Shown in pieces: positions 52,590 through 61,030 of a stretch of 64,000 nt of DNA. This DNA is from Paraburkholderia sp. LEh10 (GTDB taxonomy: Bacteria; Pseudomonadota; Gammaproteobacteria; Burkholderiales; Burkholderiaceae), in NCBI RefSeq assembly GCF_017814945.1, contig NZ_JAGIPX010000040.1, positions 1 to 64,000 on the forward strand. The letters run 5' to 3'. Each line of letters starts with the position of its first letter. The first letter of the stretch is position 1. The position numbers and the translations under genes were made by a program. Below the pieces are notes generated by a model that was not told where the DNA came from, did not search any database, and saw only the letters and a program-made list of their open reading frames with translations.

Positions 52590-53789
52590 TCAAACTCTCT
52601 CGATAATCCCGGCAGCCCCCATCCCGGTCCCCACGCACATCGTCACCATCCCATACTTCAAATTCCGCCGCCGCAGCCCATGCACGACGGTTGCCGCACG
52701 AATCGCACCCGTCGCGCCAAGCGGGTGCCCCAGTGCAATCGCGCCGCCGATCGGATTGATCTTCGCCGGGTTAAGACCGAGATCGTTGACCACCGCCAGC
52801 GACTGCGCCGCAAACGCCTCGTTCAGTTCGATCCAGTCGATATCGTCCTGCTTCAAACCCGCCGCCTTCAACGCAGCCGGTATCGCTTCCTTCGGGCCGA
52901 TGCCCATGATCTCCGGCGGCACGCCGCGCACCGCAAAACTCACGAAGCGCGCGAGCGGCGTCAGGTTGAACTGCTTGAGAATCTTCTCCGACACGACGAT
53001 CAGCGCGCCCGCGCCATCCGACGTCTGCGAACTGTTACCCGCCGTCACCGAGCCCTTGTTCGCGAACACAGTGCGGAGTTTCGCAAGACCCTCCATCGAC
53101 GTATCGGCGCGCGGGCCTTCGTCGAGCTTCACTTCCCGCGTCTTCACCTTCACTTCGCCCGTCGCGAGATCAGGGAAACGCTCAGTGATCGTGTACGGCG
53201 CGATCTCGTCGTTGAACTCGCCCGCCTCTTGCGCGGCAATCGCCTTGCGGTGCGATTCGACCGAGAACCGGTCCTGCTGCTCGCGGCTCACCTTCCAGCG
53301 CTCCGCGACTTTCTCCGCCGTCAGGCCCATGCCGTATGCAATGCCCACGTCTTCATTGCGATCGAAGATGTGCGGCGACAGCGACGGCTTGTTGCCCATC
53401 ATCGGCACCATGCTCATCGACTCGCAGCCGCCCGCGATCATCACGTCCGATTCGCCGACGCGAATGCGGTCCGCCGCCATCGCGAGCGCCGTGATCCCCG
53501 ATGCGCAGAAACGGTTCACCGTCACGCCGCCGACCGTGTTCGGCAGTCCCGCCAGCAACGCGCCCATGCGCGCGACGTTCAAGCCCTGCTCGGCCTCGGG
53601 TATCGCGCAGCCGACAATCGCATCTTCGATCAGCGACGTGTCGAGGCCCGGCACCTGCGCGACGGCCGATCTGATCGCGTGCACCAGCAGTTCGTCCGGG
53701 CGCGTGTTTCTGAACATCCCGCGCGGCGCCTTGCCGATCGGCGTGCGGCTCGCGGCGACGATATATGCATCCTGCAATTGCTTGCTCAT
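52590..53789 (-). CDS. Acetyl-CoA C-acyltransferase (thiolase)
   Basis: A 399-residue thiolase. The acyl-accepting cysteine is in VNRFCASGITALAMAA (about Cys92). The His/Cys base pair is in GGAIALGHPLGATGA and MCVGTGMGAAGI. It cleaves 3-ketoacyl-CoA in beta-oxidation. Its place after the FadB-like gene on the same strand makes it the FadA/FadI partner. AGGAG lies 6-7 bases before the ATG. A 43-nt hairpin repeat fills part of the gap to the upstream gene. Confidence 0.93.
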   Translation of the reverse strand: MSKQLQDAYIVAASRTPIGKAPRGMFRNTRPDELLVHAIRSAVAQVPGLDTSLIEDAIVGCAIPEAEQGLNVARMGALLAGLPNTVGGVTVNRFCASGITALAMAADRIRVGESDVMIAGGCESMSMVPMMGNKPSLSPHIFDRNEDVGIAYGMGLTAEKVAERWKVSREQQDRFSVESHRKAIAAQEAGEFNDEIAPYTITERFPDLATGEVKVKTREVKLDEGPRADTSMEGLAKLRTVFANKGSVTAGNSSQTSDGAGALIVVSEKILKQFNLTPLARFVSFAVRGVPPEIMGIGPKEAIPAALKAAGLKQDDIDWIELNEAFAAQSLAVVNDLGLNPAKINPIGGAIALGHPLGATGAIRAATVVHGLRRRNLKYGMVTMCVGTGMGAAGIIERV

Positions 53790-53802
53790 CTAATGCTCCT
53801 TT

Positions 53803-53845
53803 GTCGGCCAGAAGTGGCGCCTCAGCGCGTTACTCTGGCCCCATG
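53803..53845 (+). repeat. Fourth copy of the 43-nt hairpin element
   Basis: gtcggccag...ctctggccccatg has the same length, layout and closing catg as the three tandem copies at 39054-39190. The outer stem is again different yet paired (ggccag/ctggcc); the inner stem is weaker (ggcgcc/agcgcg). It lies in the 72-base gap between the FadB-like and thiolase genes. Confidence 0.85.
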
Positions 53846-53861
53846 CAATGAATCGCGACGC

Positions 53862-56297
53862 TCAGTTGCGCACCGGTTTGCCCGTTTGCAGCATGCCCAT
53901 GATCCGTTCCTGCGTCTTTTGCGTGCCGAGCAGTTCGACGAATGCGCGGCGCTCCAGCGCCAGCAGCCATTCTTCGTCGACCAGGCTGCCCGCTTCGACG
54001 TCCCCGCCGCACACGGCTTCCGCGATACGGCTCGCGATCAGATAGTCGTGATCGCTGATGAAACGGCCGTCGCGCATGTTCACGAGCGACGCCTTGATCG
54101 TCGAAATCGCCGAGCGTCCGGCCACAGGCACCTGCGTCACGCGAAGAGGCGGACGATAGCCCGCGGCCGCCAGCGCGCGCGCTTCCTTCTTCGCGGTGTC
54201 GAGCAGTTCGAACACGTTGAAGACGATCGTGTCGGACGGCTTCAGATAGCCCATCGCGCGGGCGTCGAGCGCGGAGCCCGAGACCTTGGCCATCGCGGCG
54301 TTTTCGAACGACTTCTGCAGGAACTTCAGCAGATCGCTGGTCGCGCCGACTTGCGTCGCGGCTTCGGCGGCGCGCAGTGCCGCTTCCTTCAGGCCGCCGC
54401 CCGCGGGCACGAGACCGACGCCCACTTCGACGAGGCCGATATAGCTCTCGATATGCGCGACGCGCTTCGCGCTATGCAGCAGCAGTTCGCAGCCACCGCC
54501 GAGCGCAATGCCCGACACGGCCGCGACCACGGGCACGTTCGAATACTTCACGCGCAGCATGCCCTGCTGGAATTTCTTCACGAACGGCTCGATGCCCTTC
54601 GCGCCGCCCATCATGAACGCGGGCATCGCTTCTTCGAGATTCGCGCCCGCCGAGAACGGACCGCCCGGCGCGCCGAGCTTCAGCGAGGTCGGCTGCCAGA
54701 TCACGACGGCCTTGTAGTCCTTCTCGGCCGTCTCGATTGCCTGCGTCAGGCCGTCGATCACCGACGGCCCGATCGTGTTCATCTTGCTCTTGAACGACAC
54801 GATCAGCACGTCGTTCTCGCCAGCGCGATCGTCGACCCACGCGCGCACTGCGTCCGTTTCGAACACGGTCTTGCCATAGGTCTTCGGATCGGCGCCCGTT
54901 TCACCGGCGACCGGCGCGCGGAACACCTGCCTGTCGTACACGGCCAGCGACGAGCGCGGCACGAAGCGCTGCGCAGCCGGCGACCACGAGCCTTCGTTCG
55001 TGTGCACGCCGCCTTTTTCGGCGACGGGACCTTCGAGCACCCACGCGGGCAGCGGCGCATTCGACAGCGCCTTGCCTGCCGCGATGTCTTCCTGCACCCA
55101 CTCGGCGATCTGCCTCCAGCCCGCCGTCTGCCAGCCCTCGAACGGACCTTCGTTCCAGCCGAAACCCCAGCGGATCGCGAGATCGACATCGCGCGCGTTG
55201 TCGGCAATCGACTCCAGATGCACGCCGATGTAGTGGAACACGTCGCGGAAAATCGCCCACAGGAACTGCGCATGCGGATGCTGCGTTTCGCGCAGCAGCT
55301 TCAGGCGCTCGGCGGCCGGACGCTTGAGAATGCGGCCGACCAGTTCTTCCGCCTTCGCTCCGCCGTCGACATAGCTGCCCGTCTTCGCGTCGAGCACCTT
55401 GATCGCCTTGCCTTCCTTCTTGTAGAAGCCCGCGCCCGTCTTCTGGCCGAGCGCGCCCTGCTTCACCAGTCCGGCGAGTACAGCGGGCGTCTCGTAGACG
55501 GGGAAGAACGGATCGTCGGCGAGGTTGTCCTGCATCGTCTTGATGACATGCGCCATCGTGTCGAGGCCCACGACATCCGCCGTGCGGAACGTCGCCGACT
55601 TCGCGCGTCCGAGGCGGCTGCCCGTCAGATCGTCGACTTCATCGAAGCGCAGGCCGAACTTCTCGGCCTCCTTGATCACCGCGAGGATCGAGAAAACACC
55701 GACGCGGTTCGCGATGAAGTTCGGCGTGTCCTTCGCGCGCACGACGCCCTTGCCGACCACGCTCGTCAGGAACGTTTCCAGCTGATCGAGAATTTCCGGG
55801 CGGGTCGCCGTGGTCGGAATCAGTTCGACCAGGTGCATGTAGCGCGGCGGATTGAAGAAATGCACGCCGCAAAAGCGCGCCTTCAGCTCGTCGGCGAAGC
55901 CTTTCGACAGCTCCGTGATCGACAGGCCCGACGTGTTCGTCGCGAAGATCGCGTTCGGGCCGATATGCGGCGAGACCTTCTTGTACAGGTCATGCTTCCA
56001 GTCCATGCGCTCGGCGATCGCTTCGATCACCACGTCGCACTCGGCGAGTTTCGCGATGTCGTCGTCGTAGTTTGCGGGCTGGATGTATTGCGCGTCGTCC
56101 TTCACGCCGAACGGCGCGGGCGACAGCTTCTTCAGGTTCTCGATGGCCTTCAGCGCGATGCCGTTCTTCGGGCCTTCCTTGGCGGGCAGATCGAACAGCA
56201 GCACGGGCACCTTGGCGTTGATCAGGTGCGCAGCGATCTGCGCGCCCATCACGCCGGCGCCGAGCACGGCGACCTTGCGAATGATGAGATTGCTCAC
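53862..56297 (-). CDS. 3-hydroxyacyl-CoA dehydrogenase / enoyl-CoA hydratase, FadB-like
   Basis: The start is GTG 56297 (VSNLIIRKVAVLG) with GGAGAAA upstream, giving 811 residues; the much longer open frame towards 56933 is shadow sequence. An NAD-binding Rossmann domain (GAGVMG at 13-18) is followed by the dehydrogenase C-terminal domains (HFFNPPRYMHLVELIP, TPNFIANRVG). A crotonase domain lies in the C-terminal half (GIALGGGCELLLH, VGVGLVPAGGG). The order, dehydrogenase first, is the reverse of E. coli FadB. It performs the two middle steps of beta-oxidation. Confidence 0.92.
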   Translation of the reverse strand: MSNLIIRKVAVLGAGVMGAQIAAHLINAKVPVLLFDLPAKEGPKNGIALKAIENLKKLSPAPFGVKDDAQYIQPANYDDDIAKLAECDVVIEAIAERMDWKHDLYKKVSPHIGPNAIFATNTSGLSITELSKGFADELKARFCGVHFFNPPRYMHLVELIPTTATRPEILDQLETFLTSVVGKGVVRAKDTPNFIANRVGVFSILAVIKEAEKFGLRFDEVDDLTGSRLGRAKSATFRTADVVGLDTMAHVIKTMQDNLADDPFFPVYETPAVLAGLVKQGALGQKTGAGFYKKEGKAIKVLDAKTGSYVDGGAKAEELVGRILKRPAAERLKLLRETQHPHAQFLWAIFRDVFHYIGVHLESIADNARDVDLAIRWGFGWNEGPFEGWQTAGWRQIAEWVQEDIAAGKALSNAPLPAWVLEGPVAEKGGVHTNEGSWSPAAQRFVPRSSLAVYDRQVFRAPVAGETGADPKTYGKTVFETDAVRAWVDDRAGENDVLIVSFKSKMNTIGPSVIDGLTQAIETAEKDYKAVVIWQPTSLKLGAPGGPFSAGANLEEAMPAFMMGGAKGIEPFVKKFQQGMLRVKYSNVPVVAAVSGIALGGGCELLLHSAKRVAHIESYIGLVEVGVGLVPAGGGLKEAALRAAEAATQVGATSDLLKFLQKSFENAAMAKVSGSALDARAMGYLKPSDTIVFNVFELLDTAKKEARALAAAGYRPPLRVTQVPVAGRSAISTIKASLVNMRDGRFISDHDYLIASRIAEAVCGGDVEAGSLVDEEWLLALERRAFVELLGTQKTQERIMGMLQTGKPVRN

Positions 56298-56419
56298 GTC
56301 GTTTCTCCGGAGAGTGATGCGGTGTCGAGAGTGGCCGCGCGCGGACGGGTTCGGAGCGCGGCATGTGTGAGAGGCCGGTGCTGCGCGGCGCGATCGTCGA
56401 GCGCCGGCAGCCGGTAGCG

Positions 56420-58207
56420 TCAGAACAGCGCTTCGTCGACTTCCATCAACGTCTTCGAACCGGCGCGCGCGGCGCGGATCGTCGAGGCCGTTTCGGGCAG
56501 CAGCTTCGCGAAGTAAAAGCGCGCGGTCGCGAGCTTCGACTTGTAGAACAGATCGCCGGAGGCTTCGTTGTCGAGCGCGATGCGCGCCATGCGGGCCCAG
56601 AAGTACGAGAACACCAGATGGCCGACCGTGCGCAGATACGGCACGGCGGCAGCGCCGACTTCGTCCGGGTTCTGCATCGCCTTCATGCCGATTTCCATCG
56701 TCAGCTTCTGGACCTTGTCGCCAATGTCCGCGAGCGGATTGACGAACTCCTGCATCTCCGGCTTGATCCCTTCGGCTTCGACGAAATCCGTCACGAGCTT
56801 GCCGAACTTCTTCAGCTTCGCGCCCATGTCGCCGAGCACCTTGCGGCCCAGCAGGTCGAGCGACTGGATCGTGTTGGTGCCTTCGTAGATCATGTTGATG
56901 CGCGCGTCGCGCACATATTGCTCCATGCCCCATTCGGCGATGTAGCCGTGGCCGCCTAACACCTGCATCGCGAGGTTCGTCCCTTCGAACGCGTTGTCCG
57001 ACAGGAACGCCTTCAGGATCGGCGTGAGCAGCGCGACGAGATCGGCGGCTTCCTTGCGGACCGCTTGGTCTTCATGCGACAGCTCCTTGTCGATATGCAG
57101 CGCCGCCCAGTACGAGAACGCGCGCGCGCCTTCCGCGTACGCTTTCTGCGTGAGCAGCATGCGACGCACGTCGGGATGGACGATGATCGGGTCGGCGGCT
57201 TTTTCGGGCGCCTTGGGGCCCGTCAGCGAGCGCATCTGCAGACGCTCCTTCGCGTAGACGAGCGAGTTTTGATACGCGACTTCCGTGAGGCCGAGGCTCT
57301 GCATGCCGACGCCCAGGCGCGCCGCATTCATCATCACGAACATCGCGTTGAGGCCCTTGTTAGGCTCGCCGACCATCCAGCCCTTCGCGTTGTCGAGGTT
57401 GATCACGCAGGTCGCGTTGCCGTGGATGCCCATCTTGTTTTCGATCGAGCCGCACTTCACGCCGTTGCGCTCGCCGGGGTTGCCGTTCGCGTCCGGCACG
57501 AACTTCGGCACGATGAAAAGCGAAATGCCCTTCGTGCCATGCGGCGCGTCGGGCAGACGCGCAAGGACGAGGTGAACGATGTTCTCGGCGAGATCGTGCT
57601 CGCCGCTGGAGATAAAGATCTTGGTGCCGCTGATCGAGTACGAACCGTCGCTGTTCGGCTCGGCCTTCGTGCGCAGGATGCCGAGATCGGTGCCGCAATG
57701 CGGCTCGGTCAGGCACATCGTTCCCGTCCATTGGCCCGACACCAGCTTCGGCAGATACGCCTGCTGCAGTTCCGGCGTGCCGTGCGCATGCAGGCACTCG
57801 TATGCGCCGTGCGACAAGCCCGGGTACATCGTCCAGGCCTGGTTTGCCGAATTCAGCATCTCGTACAGCGCGTTATTGACGAACTTGGGCAGACCCTGGC
57901 CGCCGTACTCTGGATCGCAACCGAGCGCGGGCCAGCCCGCCTCGACATATTGCCGGTACGCCTGCTTGAAACCCTTCGGCGTGGTGACGACGCCATCGCC
58001 TTCGTACTTGCAGCCTTCCTGATCGCCGCTCTGGTTCAGCGGAAACAGTACTTCCGAGCAGAACTTGCTGGCTTCCTCGAGCACCTGGTTGATCGTGTCG
58101 GCATCGAGATCGGCGTGCTCTGGCATCTGCTTGATCTCGGCTTCGACGTTCAGCAGCTCGTGCAATACGAATCGCATGTCGCGCAGCGGCGCGGCGTACT
58201 GTCCCAT
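56420..58207 (-). CDS. Acyl-CoA dehydrogenase (long, C-terminal-extended type)
   Basis: 595 residues from ATG 58207, with TTGGAGAG just upstream. It is a FAD enzyme for the first step of beta-oxidation. Substrate/FAD motifs include MCLTEPHCGTDLG and the catalytic glutamate in INMIYEGTNTIQSLDLLG. The extra ~120-residue C-terminal domain is typical of the AcdB/DmdC-like group. Together with the FadB-like protein and thiolase it makes a full saturated-acyl-CoA cycle. Confidence 0.93.
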   Translation of the reverse strand: MGQYAAPLRDMRFVLHELLNVEAEIKQMPEHADLDADTINQVLEEASKFCSEVLFPLNQSGDQEGCKYEGDGVVTTPKGFKQAYRQYVEAGWPALGCDPEYGGQGLPKFVNNALYEMLNSANQAWTMYPGLSHGAYECLHAHGTPELQQAYLPKLVSGQWTGTMCLTEPHCGTDLGILRTKAEPNSDGSYSISGTKIFISSGEHDLAENIVHLVLARLPDAPHGTKGISLFIVPKFVPDANGNPGERNGVKCGSIENKMGIHGNATCVINLDNAKGWMVGEPNKGLNAMFVMMNAARLGVGMQSLGLTEVAYQNSLVYAKERLQMRSLTGPKAPEKAADPIIVHPDVRRMLLTQKAYAEGARAFSYWAALHIDKELSHEDQAVRKEAADLVALLTPILKAFLSDNAFEGTNLAMQVLGGHGYIAEWGMEQYVRDARINMIYEGTNTIQSLDLLGRKVLGDMGAKLKKFGKLVTDFVEAEGIKPEMQEFVNPLADIGDKVQKLTMEIGMKAMQNPDEVGAAAVPYLRTVGHLVFSYFWARMARIALDNEASGDLFYKSKLATARFYFAKLLPETASTIRAARAGSKTLMEVDEALF

Positions 58208-58298
58208 GAGTCTCTCCAATCAATCCAAAGGTGTTGGCTCGAGCCCGGCTGCCAGCCGCCCGCCGTCCGGATCCGATGAGGACCCACCCCGGGCTTCG

Positions 58299-58904
58299 CT
58301 AGTGGCTTGCGCTCTCGCTCTGATATGAAACAATCAGTTTTTCCAGCGCGGCCCACGTGAGACGCACAGCATCGGGCAGATGCAGGAAGCGCGCGTCATG
58401 ATGCAGGCCGAGCGTGAAGCTATACAGTTCGAAAAGCATCAGTTGCGGGTCCGTGTCCGCGCGCAGATGCCCCTCCTCCATTGCCTGCGAAATGGCCCGC
58501 GTGAGCGCCGCGCGCCACATCGTGACGCTCGCGACCAGTTGCTCGCGCACCGAGCTATCCGCGCGGTCGTCATACTCGACCGCCCCGCTGATATAGATGC
58601 AGCCGGTCGTGACTTCCTGAATGCGCTTCTCGATCCAGCGCGAGATCATCGAGCGCAAGCGCGGCAAGCCACGGGGTTCGCGCAGACTCGGGAAAAACAC
58701 CTCGTCTTCAAAACGACGGTGATATTCGCGCACCACTTCGACCTGCAAGTCCTCGCGCGACCCGAAATGCGCGAACACCCCGCTCTTGCTCATCTGCATG
58801 CGCTCGGCTAGCAGGCCGATCGTCAGACCTTCGAGTCCGTCGCGGCTGGCCAGATCGAGTGCTGCATCGAGAATCGCGGCTCGTGTTTGTTCGCCTTTTC
58901 GCAT
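58299..58904 (-). CDS. TetR-family transcriptional regulator
   Basis: A 201-residue repressor. The N-terminal HTH is LTIGLLAERMQMSKSGVFAHFGSREDL (about residues 26-52), with a variable helical ligand domain behind it. It is the first gene on the strand before the acyl-CoA dehydrogenase, thiolase and FadB-like genes. An acyl-CoA-sensing repressor of this cluster is the simplest reading; TetR-type FadR/PsrA/FadP regulators of fatty-acid use are known in proteobacteria. Palindromes upstream at 58943-59010 are operator candidates. Confidence 0.88.
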   Translation of the reverse strand: MRKGEQTRAAILDAALDLASRDGLEGLTIGLLAERMQMSKSGVFAHFGSREDLQVEVVREYHRRFEDEVFFPSLREPRGLPRLRSMISRWIEKRIQEVTTGCIYISGAVEYDDRADSSVREQLVASVTMWRAALTRAISQAMEEGHLRADTDPQLMLFELYSFTLGLHHDARFLHLPDAVRLTWAALEKLIVSYQSESASH

Positions 58905-58942
58905 AGCTGTTTTACCGTCTGATTTGTGACTGAATGAAAATC

Positions 58943-59010
58943 GAACGGTCGTACCATTATTGTCGGCGACCGTCCGCGAAACAAGGACTTTATTAGAAAC
59001 GGCTTTCTAA
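58943..59010. promoter_or_regulatory. Operator candidates upstream of the TetR gene
   Basis: Three dyads are visible. GAACG-gt-CGTAC lies at 58943-58954. A spaced pair ACGGTCG/CGACCGT (58945-58951 and 58967-58973) overlaps it. A perfect TTAGAAA-cggc-TTTCTAA lies at 58993-59010. The first has the short-spaced look of TetR operators and lies about 40 bases from the start codon, suitable for autoregulation. Confidence 0.5.
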
Positions 59011-59135
59011 CCCACGCTCTGATTTTCCGTCATTCGTCTGCGAGACGACGTGGAATTTTTAGAATCATTTGCTGGAAACGGATCGGGGTTATCTCGAATT
59101 GCCGATGATCGTATCGATGTCGTTGGCTGCGTTTT

Positions 59136-60398
59136 CTAGTCGTAACCGCCGACCGTCAGCAGCTTCATCGCGATCCGGTATGTGTTGTACGCGAACCAGT
59201 TCAACAGGCGTTCGCCCGCCGGGCGGGCCTCATAGCGTGTTTGATCGATGCGGCGCGATTCGTCGAATGCGCACAGGATCGCGTTGCGCATCTGGTCAAT
59301 CTCCGGATGCAGCACGAGCACGACATTCGCCTCGTTGTTCAGCATCAGGCTCAGCGCATCGAGATTCGACGAACCCACGGTGCCCCAGTTCGAATCGACG
59401 ACGGCCACCTTGCCGTGCAGCATCGTCCTTTCGTATTCGGCGATCTTCACGCCCGCCTTGAGCAGCGTCCGGTACAGAAACGGCACCGCATAGTCGAGCA
59501 TCGCGAATTCCTTCCTGCCGATCACGAGCCGCACGTCGATGCCGCGTTGTGCCGCGAGTATCAGCGCCCGCCGCAGCTTGCGCCCAGGCATGAAGTACGG
59601 ATTGGCGAGCAGCACCTCGGAACGCGCCTGGCCGATCGCGGTCAGATAGGCCTTCTCGATTGCGCGGCGGTTGACGAAGTTGTCGCGCGCGACGAACGCG
59701 ACGCACGGCTCGGCCAGCGCGCGCATGTCCGCGGCGCGCGAGCTGCGGCGCACCCGTACGAAGCGCGCGGTCGCCGCCTGCGGCGTCGCGCCGCCGACGG
59801 GCGGCGGCGTCAGTGCCGGCCGGTGGCCGATGCGGATGCGCTCCCACTGCACGTCGAACGCTTCGCGCACGTCAGCCACCACGGGCCCTTGCAGCTCGAC
59901 GGCGAAATCCCAGCGCGGGTAAGGCAGACGCGTGCCGTTCTGATCGTAGTCGTCGACGATATTGATGCCGCCGCAATACGCGAAAGTGTCGTCGACGACG
60001 GCGAGCTTGCGGTGCGTGCGGGAAAAGCCGAAGCGGCCGAACAGATGCGGGTTATAGATGCGATGCTCGATGCCCGCCGCCCGCCAGTCGTTGAACATTG
60101 GCAGGCGCTCGGTGCCGATACCGTCGGTGATCACGTGCACGCGCACGCCGCGCGTCGCAGCCCGGATCAGCGCGTCAGAAACGGGACGGCCCGCGGCGTC
60201 GTCACAAAAGATGTAGGTTTCGAGCGCAACCAGGCTTCGCGCCGAATCGATGCGCTCGACCAACGCGGCAAAGTACTGCTCGCCCGAACTGAACAGGCGA
60301 ACGGTGTTGCCCGAGCAGAAACGATATCTTGACCCGTAGCGCCGGCCGGGCAGATGCTGCGTCAGCCGGTCGAGGCGGCGGCCGCCGCCGCCACTCAT
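59136..60398 (-). CDS. clsB: Cardiolipin synthase, ClsB-like phospholipase D family
   Basis: The start is ATG 60398 (MSGGGGRRLDRL), with GGAGCG upstream, giving 420 residues; the longer frame is antisense shadow. Two HKD motifs are intact: HRKLAVVD near residue 137 and HGKVAVVD near residue 335. The protein lacks N-terminal membrane helices, which points to ClsB rather than ClsA. It transfers phosphatidyl groups to make cardiolipin. Its start overlaps the nudB stop by four bases (ATGA), so the two are coupled. Confidence 0.88.
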   Translation of the reverse strand: MSGGGGRRLDRLTQHLPGRRYGSRYRFCSGNTVRLFSSGEQYFAALVERIDSARSLVALETYIFCDDAAGRPVSDALIRAATRGVRVHVITDGIGTERLPMFNDWRAAGIEHRIYNPHLFGRFGFSRTHRKLAVVDDTFAYCGGINIVDDYDQNGTRLPYPRWDFAVELQGPVVADVREAFDVQWERIRIGHRPALTPPPVGGATPQAATARFVRVRRSSRAADMRALAEPCVAFVARDNFVNRRAIEKAYLTAIGQARSEVLLANPYFMPGRKLRRALILAAQRGIDVRLVIGRKEFAMLDYAVPFLYRTLLKAGVKIAEYERTMLHGKVAVVDSNWGTVGSSNLDALSLMLNNEANVVLVLHPEIDQMRNAILCAFDESRRIDQTRYEARPAGERLLNWFAYNTYRIAMKLLTVGGYD

Positions 60399-60871
60399 CG
60401 GCAACGCTCCTTCATGCGTTGTGGCAGCTGCAGGATTGCATCGCGGTTGGACCACGAAAAGCAGCGTTCGGCGGCTTCCTGCCAGGGCAGCCACAGATGT
60501 GCCGTGTGTTCGAGTGGCGCGAGCGTCACTTCGAGACGCTGAGGCACCTGAAGGCTGAACCAGTGCTCGGTGTTGTGCGTGACGCCATCCGCATAGCGAT
60601 GGCGCCACGTCGGGAAGATCTCGAACTCTATATGGTGCTGCCAGTCGATCAGCGCATCGCGCGACACGAGCTCGCCGCCGATGACGATACCCGTCTCTTC
60701 CGCCACTTCGCGGATGGCCGTTTCGGCGAGCGGCTCGTCCGCGTGCGCCTTCGAGCCCGTCACCGATTGCCAGAACGCCTCGCGGTCGGCCCGTTCGATA
60801 AGCAGCACGTCGAGTTCGGGCGTGTGAATGACGACGAGTACGGATTCTGGAATCTTCGGCGGTTTCGGCAT
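60395..60871 (-). CDS. nudB: Dihydroneopterin triphosphate diphosphatase
   Basis: A 158-residue Nudix enzyme (ATG 60871, MPKPPKIPESV). The Nudix box is in the segment GSKAHADEPLAETAIREVAEETG (about residues 39-61). The RADREAFWQSVTG and HNTEHWFSL motifs are typical of NudB, which removes pyrophosphate from dihydroneopterin triphosphate in folate synthesis. It follows aspS on the same strand. Confidence 0.92.
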   Translation of the reverse strand: MPKPPKIPESVLVVIHTPELDVLLIERADREAFWQSVTGSKAHADEPLAETAIREVAEETGIVIGGELVSRDALIDWQHHIEFEIFPTWRHRYADGVTHNTEHWFSLQVPQRLEVTLAPLEHTAHLWLPWQEAAERCFSWSNRDAILQLPQRMKERCR

Positions 60872-60944
60872 GGTGATAAAGCGGGCGCGGTGGTGCGCCG
60901 TGCATGTCGGACGGCGGAGCTTACAGTGACTGTAACGCAAAAAA

Positions 60945-60975
60945 CGAAAAAGGCGCATGAAGCGCCTTCTTCGTT
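60945..60975 (-). terminator. Stem-loop after aspS
   Basis: aaggcgc-atga-agcgcctt plus flanking acgaa/ttcgt pairs form a stem that on the minus strand ends in TTTTTCGTTTTTT. It lies about 55 bases after the aspS stop and before nudB, so it may stop most aspS transcripts. Confidence 0.7.
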
Positions 60976-61030
60976 CGTAGTTTCGCGCATTGGACGTTGT
61001 TTTAACGACGCAATGCGCTAACGTTCACAT

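Noticed and set aside
52371..56417. A 1348-codon plus-strand open frame across the thiolase and FadB-like genes
   Set aside because: It is antisense to two genes with clear motifs, is rich in Arg/His/Ala, and has no family resemblance; long antisense frames are common in high-GC DNA.
53862..56933. Extension of the FadB-like gene to a 1023-codon protein
   Set aside because: The extra N-terminal part lies antiparallel-free in another frame of the acyl-CoA dehydrogenase gene; GTG 56297 has a good ribosome-binding site and gives the right NAD-binding start.
59136..60905. Extension of the cardiolipin synthase gene to 589 codons
   Set aside because: The added region overlaps nudB in another frame; ATG 60398 has a ribosome-binding site and couples to the nudB stop.
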